Source of the DNA: Chelonoidis abingdonii
Taxonomy: Eukaryota; Chordata; Testudines; Testudinidae
Direction of reading: 5' to 3'
Assembly (NCBI RefSeq): GCF_003597395.2
Contig: NC_133778.1
Span: 13,023,864 to 13,087,863 of the forward strand
Length of the DNA: 64,000 bases
A program made the translations under genes and the position numbers. Shown here in pieces: positions 1 through 11,773 of the stretch. How positions within the stretch are numbered: the first letter of the stretch is position 1; every line of letters begins with the position of its first letter. Below the pieces are notes generated by a model. That model was not told the DNA's origin. It worked only from the letters and a program-made list of their open reading frames with translations, and searched no databases.

Positions 1-2242
1 GTATACTGTCTTGAGTGGAGAAAAGTTCCCTATCTCTATGTGCACCATCAACCAAAGGGAAGATGAACACCAATATTACCATGGCTCCTACATTCAGAAA
101 TATCTTGCTCATTGTAAGTCAGTTTGGTTGACTGGTGATTCACCTCTTTGCATCTGGAAACCAACTAAAGTGCCTTGCAGCCTCTCTGTGTCAAGGCTTG
201 GGATGTGAGTTAGTGATTATAATGTGAGGCCTGGAGGTCCAAAGGGCTATATTAAATATATACCAGATTTTGGGGACAATAAGCATTAAGTAGATTTCCT
301 GGGAAATACCTAGGGGAAAATTAATACAAATTCCCTCACCTCTGGTTCTCTCTCTTTCAGTCAACCGGTCTGTCCCTTAGCCCGTGAAATGCTGTATTTC
401 CTCCTTTATGTGATTTAGTATTTTTTTTCTATTCTTGGTTTAGCAGTCTTCAGGAATTGGGCTCCCACCATTTCTTTTCAAGGCCTTTCTGTGGTTTTAA
501 ACAGCTCACAGTCAAAAAGGTCTGTCTGATGACATCCTGTAAAGGTTCCTTTTCTTAATGTCATTCAGTAGCTCCCACATGGGGCCAAATTCTTCTTGAA
601 GTACCACCCTGGAGTCCATTGATTTTCAGCTGAATTACACTAGTGGCACTCAGAGTGGAATTTGGCCCACATAAAACTACATCTTTAATAACCCCGTTAA
701 TTTATTGACATATTAATTCATTCAGAGCTTCGTTCAAAATTAATCTTATTTCCATCTTATGCTATGGAAAAAGAACTAAGTATGTTCATTTTAAATGTTC
801 ATTTCCAAGGGCTGTGGCTTTTGATCCTGGTGTGATTCTGAGCAACATTACGTGAATAACTTAAGTCCTTTTATGTGCAGTGCAGCCATAGTTGCATTGC
901 AAGTTTGGATCCTCCAGTGCAGACAGAAATAGTCGGTGGAAGTTGGGGGCCTAGCAACTGTTCAATTAGACTGCTTGCTAATGAGGAGTACATCACACCT
1001 GTTTTATTGTCTTTGTGCCCTTAAAATAAGCAGGAAATCTGCCTTAAATCGGGTTTTTAAATATTGTTTCACCTTTTCAAATGCCTTTCATAATTCAGCC
1101 TTCCCAATTGCAAACAGTGCTGCTTTTACAGTTGCTTTTAAATGCTTTCTCTAATGGGTATGTTTTTGTCTGAACTGGGTGGGGTCTGAAATGCCCAGCC
1201 CTCAAAACTCAGAATATTTTGATTCTAGATTCGAACTTTGCCTCTGAAACCAACTTCTGTAAATAACTCTCAAATTCTTAACTCAGTAAAGTTATATTCT
1301 AAAGACTTCCAAGTTGAATGCTGGAATGTGCTTTTCTGGGGTGGGAAAGGGGAAATAGGTGCTACGCTACATCCTTGGAAAAAGTACAGTAGTTAACATG
1401 TTTCAGCTCACCTTAGCTATCAGGTTTGAACAAAAAAGGTTTTCCAAATGCTAATGGCTAAGCTTGAAAAATAATCCAATTGACTGTTCCTTCGTGAACT
1501 GCTAGTGGGGAACCTTAGTATGCTAATGTGGTGCTGGATGGTTTTTTTGTTTTTTTTTAGTTTGACATCCATGGTATCAATTAATTGTAACTAGTTACAA
1601 AATAGTTGTTTTTGTAAGTCAATAATTGATGTTAGCGGTGAGCAATTCCCATTACTGAACTCAATAAGCAATTCAGTTTCGGGACCTGACGTTTATTGAC
1701 ACCCGGGAATCAAGCATAACCTAGTAATTTTCTACTCACATGAAATAAAGCATACATAAAATATAGTAAACAAACACATGCAATATGGGTAAAGCAAGTC
1801 TTATTAACTCAACTTGAGATGACATATCCATGCAACATAGTATAACAAAACTATCACCAAATCATTAAACGTAATTTGCCTTGGCTGACAGTTTCAAGAA
1901 GCATAGTCTTAGGCTCCAGATCTGCAAAAGACTTATGGACGTGTTTAATGTCTCAGACATGAATCATCCTGTTGATTTCAATGGCACTACTTATGTGCAT
2001 AAAGTTAAGCACATGCATAAGTTTTTGCAGGGTCTGGTTTGCTTAACTTCTACCACAATACAAATAAAAATAACTGCACACCGGTGGCCCCGTCTGGAAG
2101 AAAATATCCATCGCCTTCTGGACCATGCAACTTCTAGAAAGAAAACCTATTCAGGGAAAAGTTTGACCTGCCACAAAGCAAAGAAAAACTCTGTATCCAA
2201 GCAGTGAGTGATGGAGCACCCGAATTCCTTCCCCACTGTATA
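1..2242. other. Single-copy AT-rich DNA, no gene found
   Basis: No exon, RNA gene or clear transposon is visible. Open frames are under 110 codons and have no recognisable domain. From about 1940 to 2037 there is a short stretch with the 'TTGATTTCAATGG' and 'CATAAAGTTAAGCAC' words seen in the palindromic reptile repeats elsewhere in this window, so this part is probably a worn copy of that family. Confidence 0.6.
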
Positions 2243-3789
2243 TTCTCCATCAGGGCTGTCCTTAGGATTTATAGTGCCCTAGGCAGGATTATTAAAACTG
2301 ATGCCCCTGTGCCTGACTTGCTCTGAGCAACACAAACATAAGCATACAGTATTGGAAAACTTGCCACATCCATGTTATTAAAACCAGTTTAACTTAATTA
2401 AGCACACTGTCATGCTGATGGACTAGCACTAAAGAGGTAGCACTACAGAAAAAATTCTGATTTGACAGAATGATGCAAATAATATAATTTTTTTAATTTG
2501 TTAACATTTGATTGGAAATTTATATGAAGAGGTATTGAAACAAGGATTTGTTTTTAATTAAAAGCAATCTTTCTGGCTTTTTTGGCTGCAAAATCAGTAA
2601 TGTCATTGTATGACAAAGACAAAGTGATTGCGTCTTGGTATGATGTGCAGAAACAGCAAGACCAGTCAAGTGTTCCAGACTCTTTGGTAAGAGCAGCGAT
2701 TACGTTTATATATGAGCTAGTGAGAGAACTCTGTTTCTCCTTGCTACCTGTTACAGGACATTGTCAGTAGGAATACGATTACTGGGCAATGTACACATAT
2801 AAGCCTGATACTAGTTTTTAAATAATCTATATAAAGTATCAACAAAATGCTTGGTATGGAGTGCTAAACTGTACATATGATCCCGTCATTATTTGCATGG
2901 CAACAATTGATGGACATGCTACTCAATTCATTCGTACAGTTCAAGTCCATTTAAATCAAAACGTCATCTGCTGCCTCTCAGGAGGGCTCTTTGGTTCTTG
3001 CACATTCTGTCATTGGTTGGTCTTCAATTTTTCCTATTTTGTTGAATTTAGTCCTGCTCAGGCTGCTGCCAGTCGTGAGTGGAATTGGAGAACCTCAGCT
3101 GACAGTGGGTTGGAGGTGTTGCTCAGCCAGCCCATGGGTCTCACGCCGGCCCTGCTATAGCCCCGCTGCCAGCCATGGGTTCCTGGGTCCCAGGCCAGTC
3201 TATCGTTGTCTAGCTAGTGACGACGGGCTGGCAGATGGCTTCTCCACAGACCTGACGCTCAGAGCATCGAACAAATCAGCTGGGTCATCTCGCACCTCTG
3301 TACGTGTTCAATAGTGTTGCCAAGCCCTTCTCTCTCTCATCACTGTCTACCCTAAAGACTGGGGCGAGAAACGTTAGGATTCACCCAGAAGACTTCACTA
3401 TATGGCGCCAGTCTCTTCTCCGGGCATTGCGAGTACTATAACATTCTCCCAGTGCAAATCTATCTCATGCCCAAGGAGATGGGTGCAAGCTGTCCGTTCG
3501 CTGCACCGCCGACACCCGATCCATCCTGCGTCTGTGCATCCACTAGATACATTAGAGGTCCTCTGAACTGCTGCACCTAGGCCCCTGCCCCTATCGAGGG
3601 GAGCGGCAGCCGAACCCAGCCTATCTACACTGAGGAATTAGCTTAAATCCTGAAAATATTCATTTTTAGGAGGGGGTTCATGACATTCACATTTAGTGAA
3701 AGGGTCGTAGGCTGTTAAATTGTGGAACCACTGCTCTATACACTAGTGAAGGAGATGAGCATATTACATTGTTGGAGGCTCTGTTTGCA

Positions 3790-4074
3790 CAGGGGTAGGC
3801 AACCTATGGCGAAGGCGCATTGCAAGCTGTTTCTTAGTCACCACCTGCCCAGGTCTGGCACTGTCCAGGGGCTCTCGTATTATTATTTAATTTTAATGAA
3901 GCTTCTTAAAATTTTAAACCTTATTTACTTTACAATACAACAATAGTTTAGTCTTATTATAGACTTATAGAAAAACACCTTCTAAAACATTGCAATGTAT
4001 TACTGCATGTGAACTTACATTAGAGTGAATAATGAAGACTTGGCACACCAATTCTGAAGAGTTGTCGGACCCTG
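3790..4074 (+). mobile_element. Short hAT element of the CAGGGGTAGGCAACC family, nested
   Basis: The element begins CAGGGGTAGGCAACCTATGG and ends with a decayed GTTGTCGGACCCTG. Its interior matches two other copies here (36407-36716 and 59212-59654), including the shared 'GAAGCTTCTTAAAATTTTAAA' region and the 'GACTTATAGAAA' region. It lies inside the 2251-5237 hAT, so it is younger. The flanks TGTTTGCA and TTGGCAGT do not form a clean 8-bp duplication, unlike the other two copies. Confidence 0.75.
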
Positions 4075-4588
4075 TTGGCAGTAACGGGGCTATAGTGAAA
4101 GTCAGTCAACATTTTTTGTTTCTCTGATGAAAACTGGCCGACTCCTCCTCATTACCAACTTGTCACAAATAATTGTCAACGACTAATTTTCATGTTTTTG
4201 CTAAGTAATTGATTTTTTTTAAATGAAATTGATATACAAGTATCAAGTTAGCAAGACGATTTTGGCAAACAATTTGTTTAAATGATCAATCTAAAGCAAC
4301 CGACAGTACGCTTTCGATGCTTGCTCAACCCACCAGCCTCTGATCCAACAGCCTGCCCAGCCTAGAGGAGGAATACAGGGGAAGACTGTTAGGTACGCCC
4401 AAACCACCTCTTGGAGCGCGCAGTGGCAACAGCAGACAGCAAACCTCAGGTCCGATCACACGCCACGTGGGCAACTCTGCTCAGCCCAATAGACCATGGT
4501 GAGTTGACGAGCATCTGATGTCGAGGAAACGGGGCACCCATGGAGCACAGCAGGCTCATCCTTCCCTGTGCAGCTCCGACCGGGACGT

Positions 4589-4782
4589 GTGACCAGATCC
4601 AGATGTCCTGATTTTATAGTGCTAGTCCCCATATTTGGGGCTTTGTCTTATACAGGCACCAGGAGCCTATATAAGAAAAAGACCCCAAAATTGAGACTGT
4701 CCTTATAAAAGTGGGACATCTGCTTACCCTGCCCTAGCCACCTGTCCTGATTTTTTTGCACATGCTATCTGGCTATCCCCAG
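4589..4782 (+). mobile_element. GACCAGA/GTCTGGTC-type non-autonomous DNA element
   Basis: The sequence reads GTGACCAGATCCAGATGTCC, then an internal inverted repeat built on CCTGATTTTATAGTG and CCTTATAAAAGTGGGACATC, and ends GCTATCTGGCTATCCCC. It is the inverse orientation of the copy at 25144-25271. The TTTATA/TATATAAG interior is typical of this abundant reptile family. It sits within the larger hAT. Confidence 0.6.
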
Positions 4783-5245
4783 CCCAGTCCTGTGCGACCA
4801 TTCCAATCCTGGCTGCCTGCCAAGGAAGTGAGTTACTTTCACTTTCATTCCTCAGTAGGCAGCCAGGGAGGTGGAGAAGGGGTGCTCCGTGGGGAGAGGG
4901 AGAAAGGTGGGGTGCTCCATGGGGCAGCGGGAAGAAGAACGGATGTTGCGGAACACAACAAAGGATACTGCCAGAGCCGCCGAGCCTGCCTCACCTCACG
5001 CCGGGGGAAAGAGTCACACTCACGGGTGAGTTCCTTCCCCCAGCCCTTCCCAGAGACCCCAGCAGCCAATCCCCTCCCTTAGACTGTGCTGCATTCGGCT
5101 CTCTCTAGGACCCAGCAGCCCTGCTCTCACATGCTCCACTGCTTCCCGTCGGTCCGGGCTCCCGGCAGAGCGGTGCCCCCAGATCTAGTGGTGCCCTAGG
5201 CAGCTGCCTGTTCTGCCTATCGCTAAGGATGGCCCTGTTCTCCAT

Positions 5246-6700
5246 ACTTCGGGAAAGATAGTTAGTCTTATGTAGGTCAAGGTCACTCGCAGAAGATTCA
5301 ACAGCTCCATGTCTGTAGAAATTCTCCTGTGTAGCAAGCGTGAGTGGGCGAAGGATAAATTTGGGGCTGAGTCTTTTCTCCTGAAGAAATGGAAAGATCT
5401 TCTCCCATCAGAGTGTGCCAGAGAAGTCGTATCCTCACGCCCCCTAGCACTGCATTTTTACGTTGTTCAGGCCGCAGCTTTTTTCTCCCATGTTTACACA
5501 CAAACCAGGCTGCCATCCCAGGAGAAGACTTTTTAACCCTCCATTCCTTTAAACCGCCACTGGGGCTGACTGATGGTCAGAACCTGCCACTGTGTCAGCA
5601 CATAGGCTCCTAGATACCGGTGTGGTGGGTATGGCATAACCAGATGGAATGCCCCTTCAGAGCAGTGATATTTCTTTGCTAAGCCCAGGATGCCTTTGGA
5701 ACTTCAGCAGATTTCATTAGCCTTAGTCTCATTTATTTCTCCTGGGTATTAAAAATTGACTTGTTAGGTGAAAAATGTTTTTTCAAGACTACTTTTGAAA
5801 TGTATTTAAAAGTGCTGGGCGATCCAAATCCTTCCTAGATGCCAATATGCAGTTGCCCATTTGAAATGATGGCATGGAAAAACGGCAGGCATAATCACTA
5901 CTTGTTTTGTACAGAAAATTCACAGCCACATGCAGTTAGAAGACTGGGACTGTAAAAATCCTCAATCATTATATACTCATGTTATCCCTCCATAGCCCTC
6001 AGGGGATTGGATTTGTGTTTTATTTAGCTTATGTAATAGATACATAATCCTGTGCACCCCGCATTTATGGTTTGCATGCTGGATAATGAAATGCCTTCGA
6101 ATAAAAAGAAATTTGAATAAAAAGAAGAAAACATCAGTGGATGGACTTTAATTGCTATTAGACCCTTAAAGCCAAGTTTTTTATAAACAGACATGAGTTC
6201 ATTTGCTCTGGTCCAGTATCATATTTAATAGGGAAGTATCTTTAGTAGCAGTAGTTAATGGAGATGGAAAACAATCGGTTTGATCATTTGAGCATTGCAG
6301 TGGTGGATTATGAAGACAGAAGAATGCTTGCCAGATTTCATTCAACCAAATTATTTTCCTGTGTATAGTGAGAATGAAGAAAATCAAGAAAGGCAGCTAA
6401 GGGTTAACTAATCCAATCCTGTTTGGGGCTGTAAACAACAACTTTGGTCGTCATTAACCGTGTCAGACCTTCTCTTTAAAGCATGAAAGCTAAAAGAGTT
6501 ACAGAACTCAGCTAAAGTTTGAATGGACAAAGTTTAGAATAGTGGCCTGTAAAACAAGCGAGATGACTAAGATCAGGGAACACGTACCTGAAAGAGCCAA
6601 TTTTGTTAAATGAAGTGCTGCCCTCATCAGCAAATGTAGTTTAAACACATATTGGCAAAATTCTCTTCCTTTATTTATGTATTTGGATTTTCATGAGCTA
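5246..6700. other. Single-copy DNA, no gene found
   Basis: No recognisable exon, RNA or repeat. Overlapping short frames at 5298-5613 on both strands show no domain. Confidence 0.55.
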
Positions 6701-6709
6701 CAGTAAAAC

Positions 6710-7255
6710 AACTCCCATCCAACACCCTAGGCACCCTTGACCATTGCTTAAACATTTACTCAGTCAATACAGAGCCCCGTCAGTTCCTCCCAAGCAAATC
6801 AAAAACCCTAGTGACAACATAAATATAATAGCAATTAATTGATGCCTCCCCAATACATACACACTCCACAGAGTCTGACACCATCACCTTCAGCTCTACT
6901 CAATACCCACCACCTCACTGCTAAGAAAGAAGAGACTGTGAGCGTACAATGAAGGCCGACAAACTTGGGCTGTTACGTACCTGGGGAAGAAGTGAATTCC
7001 AAAGACTTGGAGCTCCAACTGCGAACACCAGCTGTCCCCTTTCTCTTATATCAATTGGGCTTCAGCACAGGCACCTCCACTGACTGCAACTGTGGCAGTG
7101 TATTAGGAAGCTCTCAAGACATATCCTGCCTTCATTCTGGGCTCAGACTTCCCAGTGATGAGAATGAGAGGCCAACATGCAAAATAAGCCAAAGGATCCC
7201 CAAGGTAGATCGGAGCGGAAACTCTCTTGACCATAATAGTTTCACAATATCCTAA
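6710..7255. repeat. Possible old repeat, family not identified
   Basis: The stretch is richer in C than its surroundings. It contains 'GGGGAAGAAGTGAATTCCAAAGACTTGGAGC', a wording I associate with LINE 3' regions in reptiles, but no end, target duplication or reading frame confirms this. A 96-codon open frame at 6965-7255 shows no domain. Confidence 0.3.
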
Positions 7256-8370
7256 CTCATATGTTTATTAAATCACAGGGGATATAACAACCATGGGAAA
7301 TAGAATTCCATGTCAATTCTGAAGTAACGTTGTGGCTGTGTCTTTTTTAAAAAAATCTTTATAATTTTTATAAATGCTTTGGTGCCTACCTTTTATTTTT
7401 TTAAAGCAGTCTAAGAAATTAACAAATCTCAGGAGAAGGTTTTTACGTTGCTTCACAAGAGGTATTTTGTAAGGTTGTGTTTGGAAATGCAAACCCATTA
7501 ATAACGTTATTAAAAATTAATGTATGCGTTTAGGTCTCTTTATGACATATTTAAAAATTCCCATATGCCCGGAGGCCTCCACTTTATATTAGAAGCTTAC
7601 ATTTGCAGCATTTAGAAGCACTTAAAGAATTAAAACAAGCTTTTCTTTTCTTTTTTTCCTCCATAAGCTTTTACATAGTCCTCTATCATCACATCTGTCT
7701 GATTTGCTGGAGGTTCATTAAAAAATTGTGTGCGTAGGTTATTGTTGAGATGTGGTATAGACTCTGCCATTCAAATATTAGCATTAAGATGGTGGCTCCC
7801 TGCTCTAAAGAGAGCAGAGTGCTTCTTTAGCAAAATTAGAATGGCAACGTTGACCCTCTCAGGTTACAGGATAAGCAATCCATACATATGCAACCTTCAG
7901 CATAGTTTGAGGAAGTCATTCAGAGCATATGTTTTATCCATGGGGGTGTTGATCAGTCACATGGTCTGGAACGGGCTAAGTTACATGGCAAAAAACATTA
8001 CCTCAGATGGGTATTTTCTTTAAGTGGAGTGGGAGGAATGACTTTACTGCATATGGTTGAAAAATTAATCCAACTGTAAATATGATATATAAATAGACTA
8101 TATCCTGTATGCAAAATAGCTCTGAAAATCCTTATGCTTACTGAATGGCAGTGCAGTATGTACAGGCTGTCCAAAAGGAATCTGGTTTCAGCTTGTTAAA
8201 TAGCTGAGAGAAACCAATATTTTACTTTACCTACAAAATAGTGTATACGTAACAGGGCTTGGCATCACGAAGCAATACAGCATTGCCACTGTCCTCAAAG
8301 CTAATTATTTTAGATATTCTAAAGATCTTAAAGATTAATAGAGCTGTTTGGGAAGTCGGGGGAGGGGGGG
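7256..8370. other. Single-copy AT-rich DNA, no gene found
   Basis: Nothing beyond short open frames and A/T runs. Confidence 0.55.
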
Positions 8371-8375
8371 CTTTT

Positions 8376-8893
8376 AATGGAAAACTTTAACTAAAAAATA
8401 ATTTCACTTTTGTCAAAATTTTCCAGAAGGGGAAAAAATCTGAAAGTGAAAAATGTTGGCTGAAAACTGAAAATTTCAGTTTGTAAATGCTGCCAGTAAT
8501 GCCTCATGGGAGTTCTAGTTCAGCGCCGCATACCCCAGTTTTCTCCTGTGGGCTAGGCCCCTGGATGTAACGCGCCACTGTCTCTCTTCTTCCTAAGATA
8601 CTGGGGCCATCATGGGAGTCCTTGCCTGTGGTGCATCATGGAGCCCCAGTCCAGCTGGGGAAACCCATGCCAGGGGAGAACGGGAGGCACCAGAGTGACA
8701 ACTCCCATAACGCACAGCGGTGAGATTTCCAAAACAAAATTTTGTTTTGTTTCGAGAGTGTTTATTTTTCTTTTAGATGAAAATTCTAAATTTTCAATGG
8801 TGAGCTGATACTTTCGCCTCAATTTTATTTTAGTCAAAACTCCAATTTCTGGAAACAAACAAACAAACAAAATCAGTTTTAACAGGTTTTTTT
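8376..8893. repeat. Inverted-end repeat with AAAATTTT arms and 'CATCATGGGAG' core
   Basis: The outer parts are rich in AAAATTTTCC and GAAAATTT words on opposite strands, as in inverted arms. The centre carries CATCATGGGAGTCC and GCATCATGGAGCCC, near-duplicates of each other. I recognise this as a common turtle DNA-transposon-like repeat but cannot give it a name. An AAAC run (about 8856-8869) lies at the right edge. Ends are approximate. Confidence 0.5.
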
Positions 8894-9404
8894 GTACCAG
8901 GCCTACGAATGATCTTCATTCATGGAAAGGGGTTAGTAGTTATCTGCTGCTGTGGTATCATTCCTCCTAAAATGCCCGGATTCCACAAAGCATTCCCTGT
9001 GAGGTTTAGGATCTAGATGTGGGAAGGGAAGGAAGCAGCATTGACCTCCAACTATAACCTTATGGTGAGTGGCTAATGTAGATTGAAACAGGAGGAGGAG
9101 CTGTCACGTTACCATTTTAGGCAGAGTTGGAGTGGGGTGGATATGGTTTACCCAAGCCAGGGAAGGTAGAGGGAAACTCCTTTCTGCTTTAAGCAGTGGG
9201 TTTTGAAGGGTGATTTGAAACACGAGAGGGAGGACACCTGACACAAGATGATGTCTGCATCAAGTACCTCATATGCAAGGAGCAGCAGGTTTGCAGATGC
9301 TGTGCCTGCATGGATCCTGTTGGACTTCAGTTGAGCTCATTGCAAGATCAGGGTCTAAAACAAGAGCAGAAGGAAGAGATAAGGAATAAACCAATGAACA
9401 GAGC
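8894..9404. other. Single-copy DNA, no gene found
   Basis: No gene or repeat recognised. Confidence 0.5.
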
Positions 9405-9760
9405 TGGTTGAAAGTTTTCATTCAAAAAACTGCTTTTGGGATTGAAAAAAGACCTTATTTCAAATGCATTCTTTGTGGGAAAATGCTGTTTCTTTTGAAG
9501 TTTTCTTTCTTTTTTTTTAATGAAAATAGAAATATTTTCAGTATTCAATATTCCCCTCTTTTCTGTTACCACCCTTCTCTTCTTTTCTGGAGGCAAAATG
9601 GACTAAGTAAAAAGAAGGGAGGAAAGGGCTAAGAAATTACAAGTGGGGAGAAAAATGAAACAAATCAAGATATTGCAGCCTGTGGTTTTCCATTTAAAAA
9701 ATCCTGAAAAGTCTTGCAAATTTTTAAAAGTTTTTAAAACATTCTGAGGAAAAAATATTC
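9405..9760. repeat. AGCTGGTTGAAA-type repeat, partial
   Basis: It starts with GAGCTGGTTGAAAGTTTTC and continues with alternating AAAATTT/GAAAATG words. The same end occurs in reverse at about 51655-51670. The other end is not clear. Confidence 0.4.
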
Positions 9761-10790
9761 ATTAATGAAAGGTGATTGTTCCACATTTAGGACACCAGTG
9801 GATATGCGTGTAGGAGCCTTTTATTCCATATAATATTTCCTGATGGGCCTTGAAAATGAGATATTTGCTTAACTGTATCACTCTTATTTCACTTGCTAAT
9901 TACTTGCTTTTCTGTACCACAGAAAATCTAGATTTTAAATTGTTGATAAATATATTAAAAAACACAGTCTTCAATACGCTGTCTTTTTAACACACTTTTT
10001 TGTTTGTTTCAAAAATCATGTAAGCATAATTGGGATAATTAGCTTTGACTATGAGCAAATCTGGCAACGAAACACATTAGCTACAGCTTTAAATCAAAAT
10101 CTCAGCCTACAGTCTTGCTAGCGACTTCTCATAGTCACAGCAAAATCTAATTAATGCAAAAGTGATCATTTAGGCATTCGATTTTAATTTTGTGTGTGTG
10201 TGTGTTTTTCTCCTACTTGGCTTGTACAGCTGCTCTCCGTGGAGAAGCCTGGTTTGCGAAGAGCTGTTGTGAAATTTAAGAAGTAATCACCGTGCAGAGA
10301 CATAAAAACTTAACAGAGACATGGATATTAAGTTCAAACTCTATTAATTACATTAAAACAAAAACCAAACAAACCTTAATGATAGCATGACTGGATTCAA
10401 ATGTCAGACTTCTCACGAGGAGTTGGCTACTGGGCTAGCCAGGCCTAAATCAGGAACATCCTTTTGTCTCGATGAATTCATATCCTGGCATGAGAGAGTT
10501 TATTTTCAAAGCTCAAGTTATAGCACACAATAGTGGAGCCTTAGAATTCCACTAGTCCCGACAGGAAGAGCTTTTCCCACAGGGACTTTGTGTTATATAG
10601 TGAAGTCCACCTTGTAGCACAGATGCAATCTCAAGACTGTAGGGGTCAGGGGCATAGGTTCTGGACCTAAGGGTGCTGCCATACCCCTGGGTTGAAATGG
10701 TTTCCATCATGTACAGCGTTTATAGTTTGGTTCAATGGCTCTCAGCATCCCCACTGTACAATTTGTTCCAGCACCCCTGGCCAAGGGCCA
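9761..10790. other. Repeat-poor DNA with possible conserved noncoding block
   Basis: There are no exons. Around 10030-10190 the sequence is repeat-free and contains a TAATTA homeobox core (10148-10153) abutting an ATGCAAA octamer-like core (10154-10160), just left of a short GT run (10193-10205). This arrangement resembles a neural or developmental enhancer, but that is an inference from short motifs alone. Confidence 0.35.
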
Positions 10791-10876
10791 GGTTTTCAAA
10801 GCTATTTAGGTACCTACAGATGCAAATAGGAGCCTAATGGGTTTTTCAAAAGTGCATAAACAGGTTAGGTATCTTA

Positions 10877-11135
10877 GGCTGTGTCTACACTGCACCACAG
10901 TGAGGACTACCGGAGTGTGAATTGCAGAGCACTCCCAAAGAGATGTGCTCTAACTGGCTGTTGCTGATGCAAACTAAAAGGTAGCTAATGCGTGTTACTG
11001 TAGTCCTGTTCGAAAGAGAAAAGTGCTTTTTAGTTTGCACCAACAATGTCCACATGGGGCAATTAACGCACAACCTTTTGATGTGCTCTGTGATTCACTC
11101 CCCTGTCTACACTACGGTGCAGTGTCAATAAGCCC
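10877..11135. mobile_element. 'GTCTACACT' terminal-inverted-repeat element
   Basis: The left end is GGCTGTGTCTACACTGCACC; the right end read backwards is GGGCTTATTGACACTGCACC. The arms agree best over ACACTGCACC. TA dinucleotides lie at both edges (10875-10876 and 11136-11137), but a longer duplication is not visible. No coding capacity. Related ends occur at 47216-47879 and 49249-49541. Confidence 0.55.
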
Positions 11136-11149
11136 TAAGTCTTGTTGAA

Positions 11150-11335
11150 AGTCAATGGGGTGTTACAGGTGTAACTTGCTTAGGTGCTTTTGAAAAACTC
11201 CTGGAATCCATAGCCTCAGGATGCCTAACTCCCATTGATTTCAGCAGGAATTATGTACTTAATATCTTTGAGGCTCTGGCCCTACGTGATTATCTGCATT
11301 TTTAGATGCCTTTATATCTTTGAAAATCTCAACCT
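11150..11335. repeat. Near-palindromic 'TTTGAAAATCT' repeat
   Basis: It holds GGTGCTTTTGAAAAACTCC on the left, CCTAACTCCCATTGATTTCA in the middle and ATATCTTTGAAAATCTCAACC on the right. This is a worn member of a palindromic family also seen at 14845-14976 and 45280-45354. The area at 10790-10870 carries similar words and may be another fragment. Confidence 0.45.
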
Positions 11336-11773
11336 GCATGATCAAGATGGTATAAACTGGTGCACCCTATTGAAGTTAATGGAGCTTATACTGATTTATA
11401 CTGGTAAGAGTATGGTCCCAGGTGTGTAATAATAAAAACCCCTAACACTACAGATAAAAACAGTATAATTTGTCCTATATATTTTTAGAGAAATGGAGTT
11501 AAAGACTGCCTGTCCAGCCAGTTGTAATCTGTGCATATAGCTGAGAGCTGTTTTGTCCCAGTAAGTGCTGTAGTCTCCTGTAAGTTTCATAGTATAGTAT
11601 TTCTGAACCAGTACATGACTAAAATATGATAGGACTATGCAACCTGCACAGTTTGGATTAATCCAAGAACAGTTTAAAAACAAAATTACTAGGTATCTTG
11701 GGGATATCATTGAATTCAAATTGTAATGTTACTGTAAATATGTTTTATGCCTGCTTTATTTCCCAGTATCCTA

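Larger units (their letters stand above)
2251..5237. mobile_element. hAT-type DNA transposon, 2987 bp, with younger insertions
   Basis: The ends are imperfect inverted repeats: CAGGGCTGTCCTTAG on the left and CTAAGGATGGCCCTG on the right. Both flanks carry the exact 8-bp duplication TTCTCCAT (2243-2250 and 5238-5245), the length hAT transposases make. No intact transposase is visible; open frames inside are short and unrecognised, so this copy is non-autonomous or decayed. It contains a second hAT at 3790-4074 and a GACCAGA-type element at 4589-4782, both of which must have arrived later. A GC-rich stretch at about 3055-3620 and another at 4790-5200 are internal sequence I cannot name. Confidence 0.88.
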
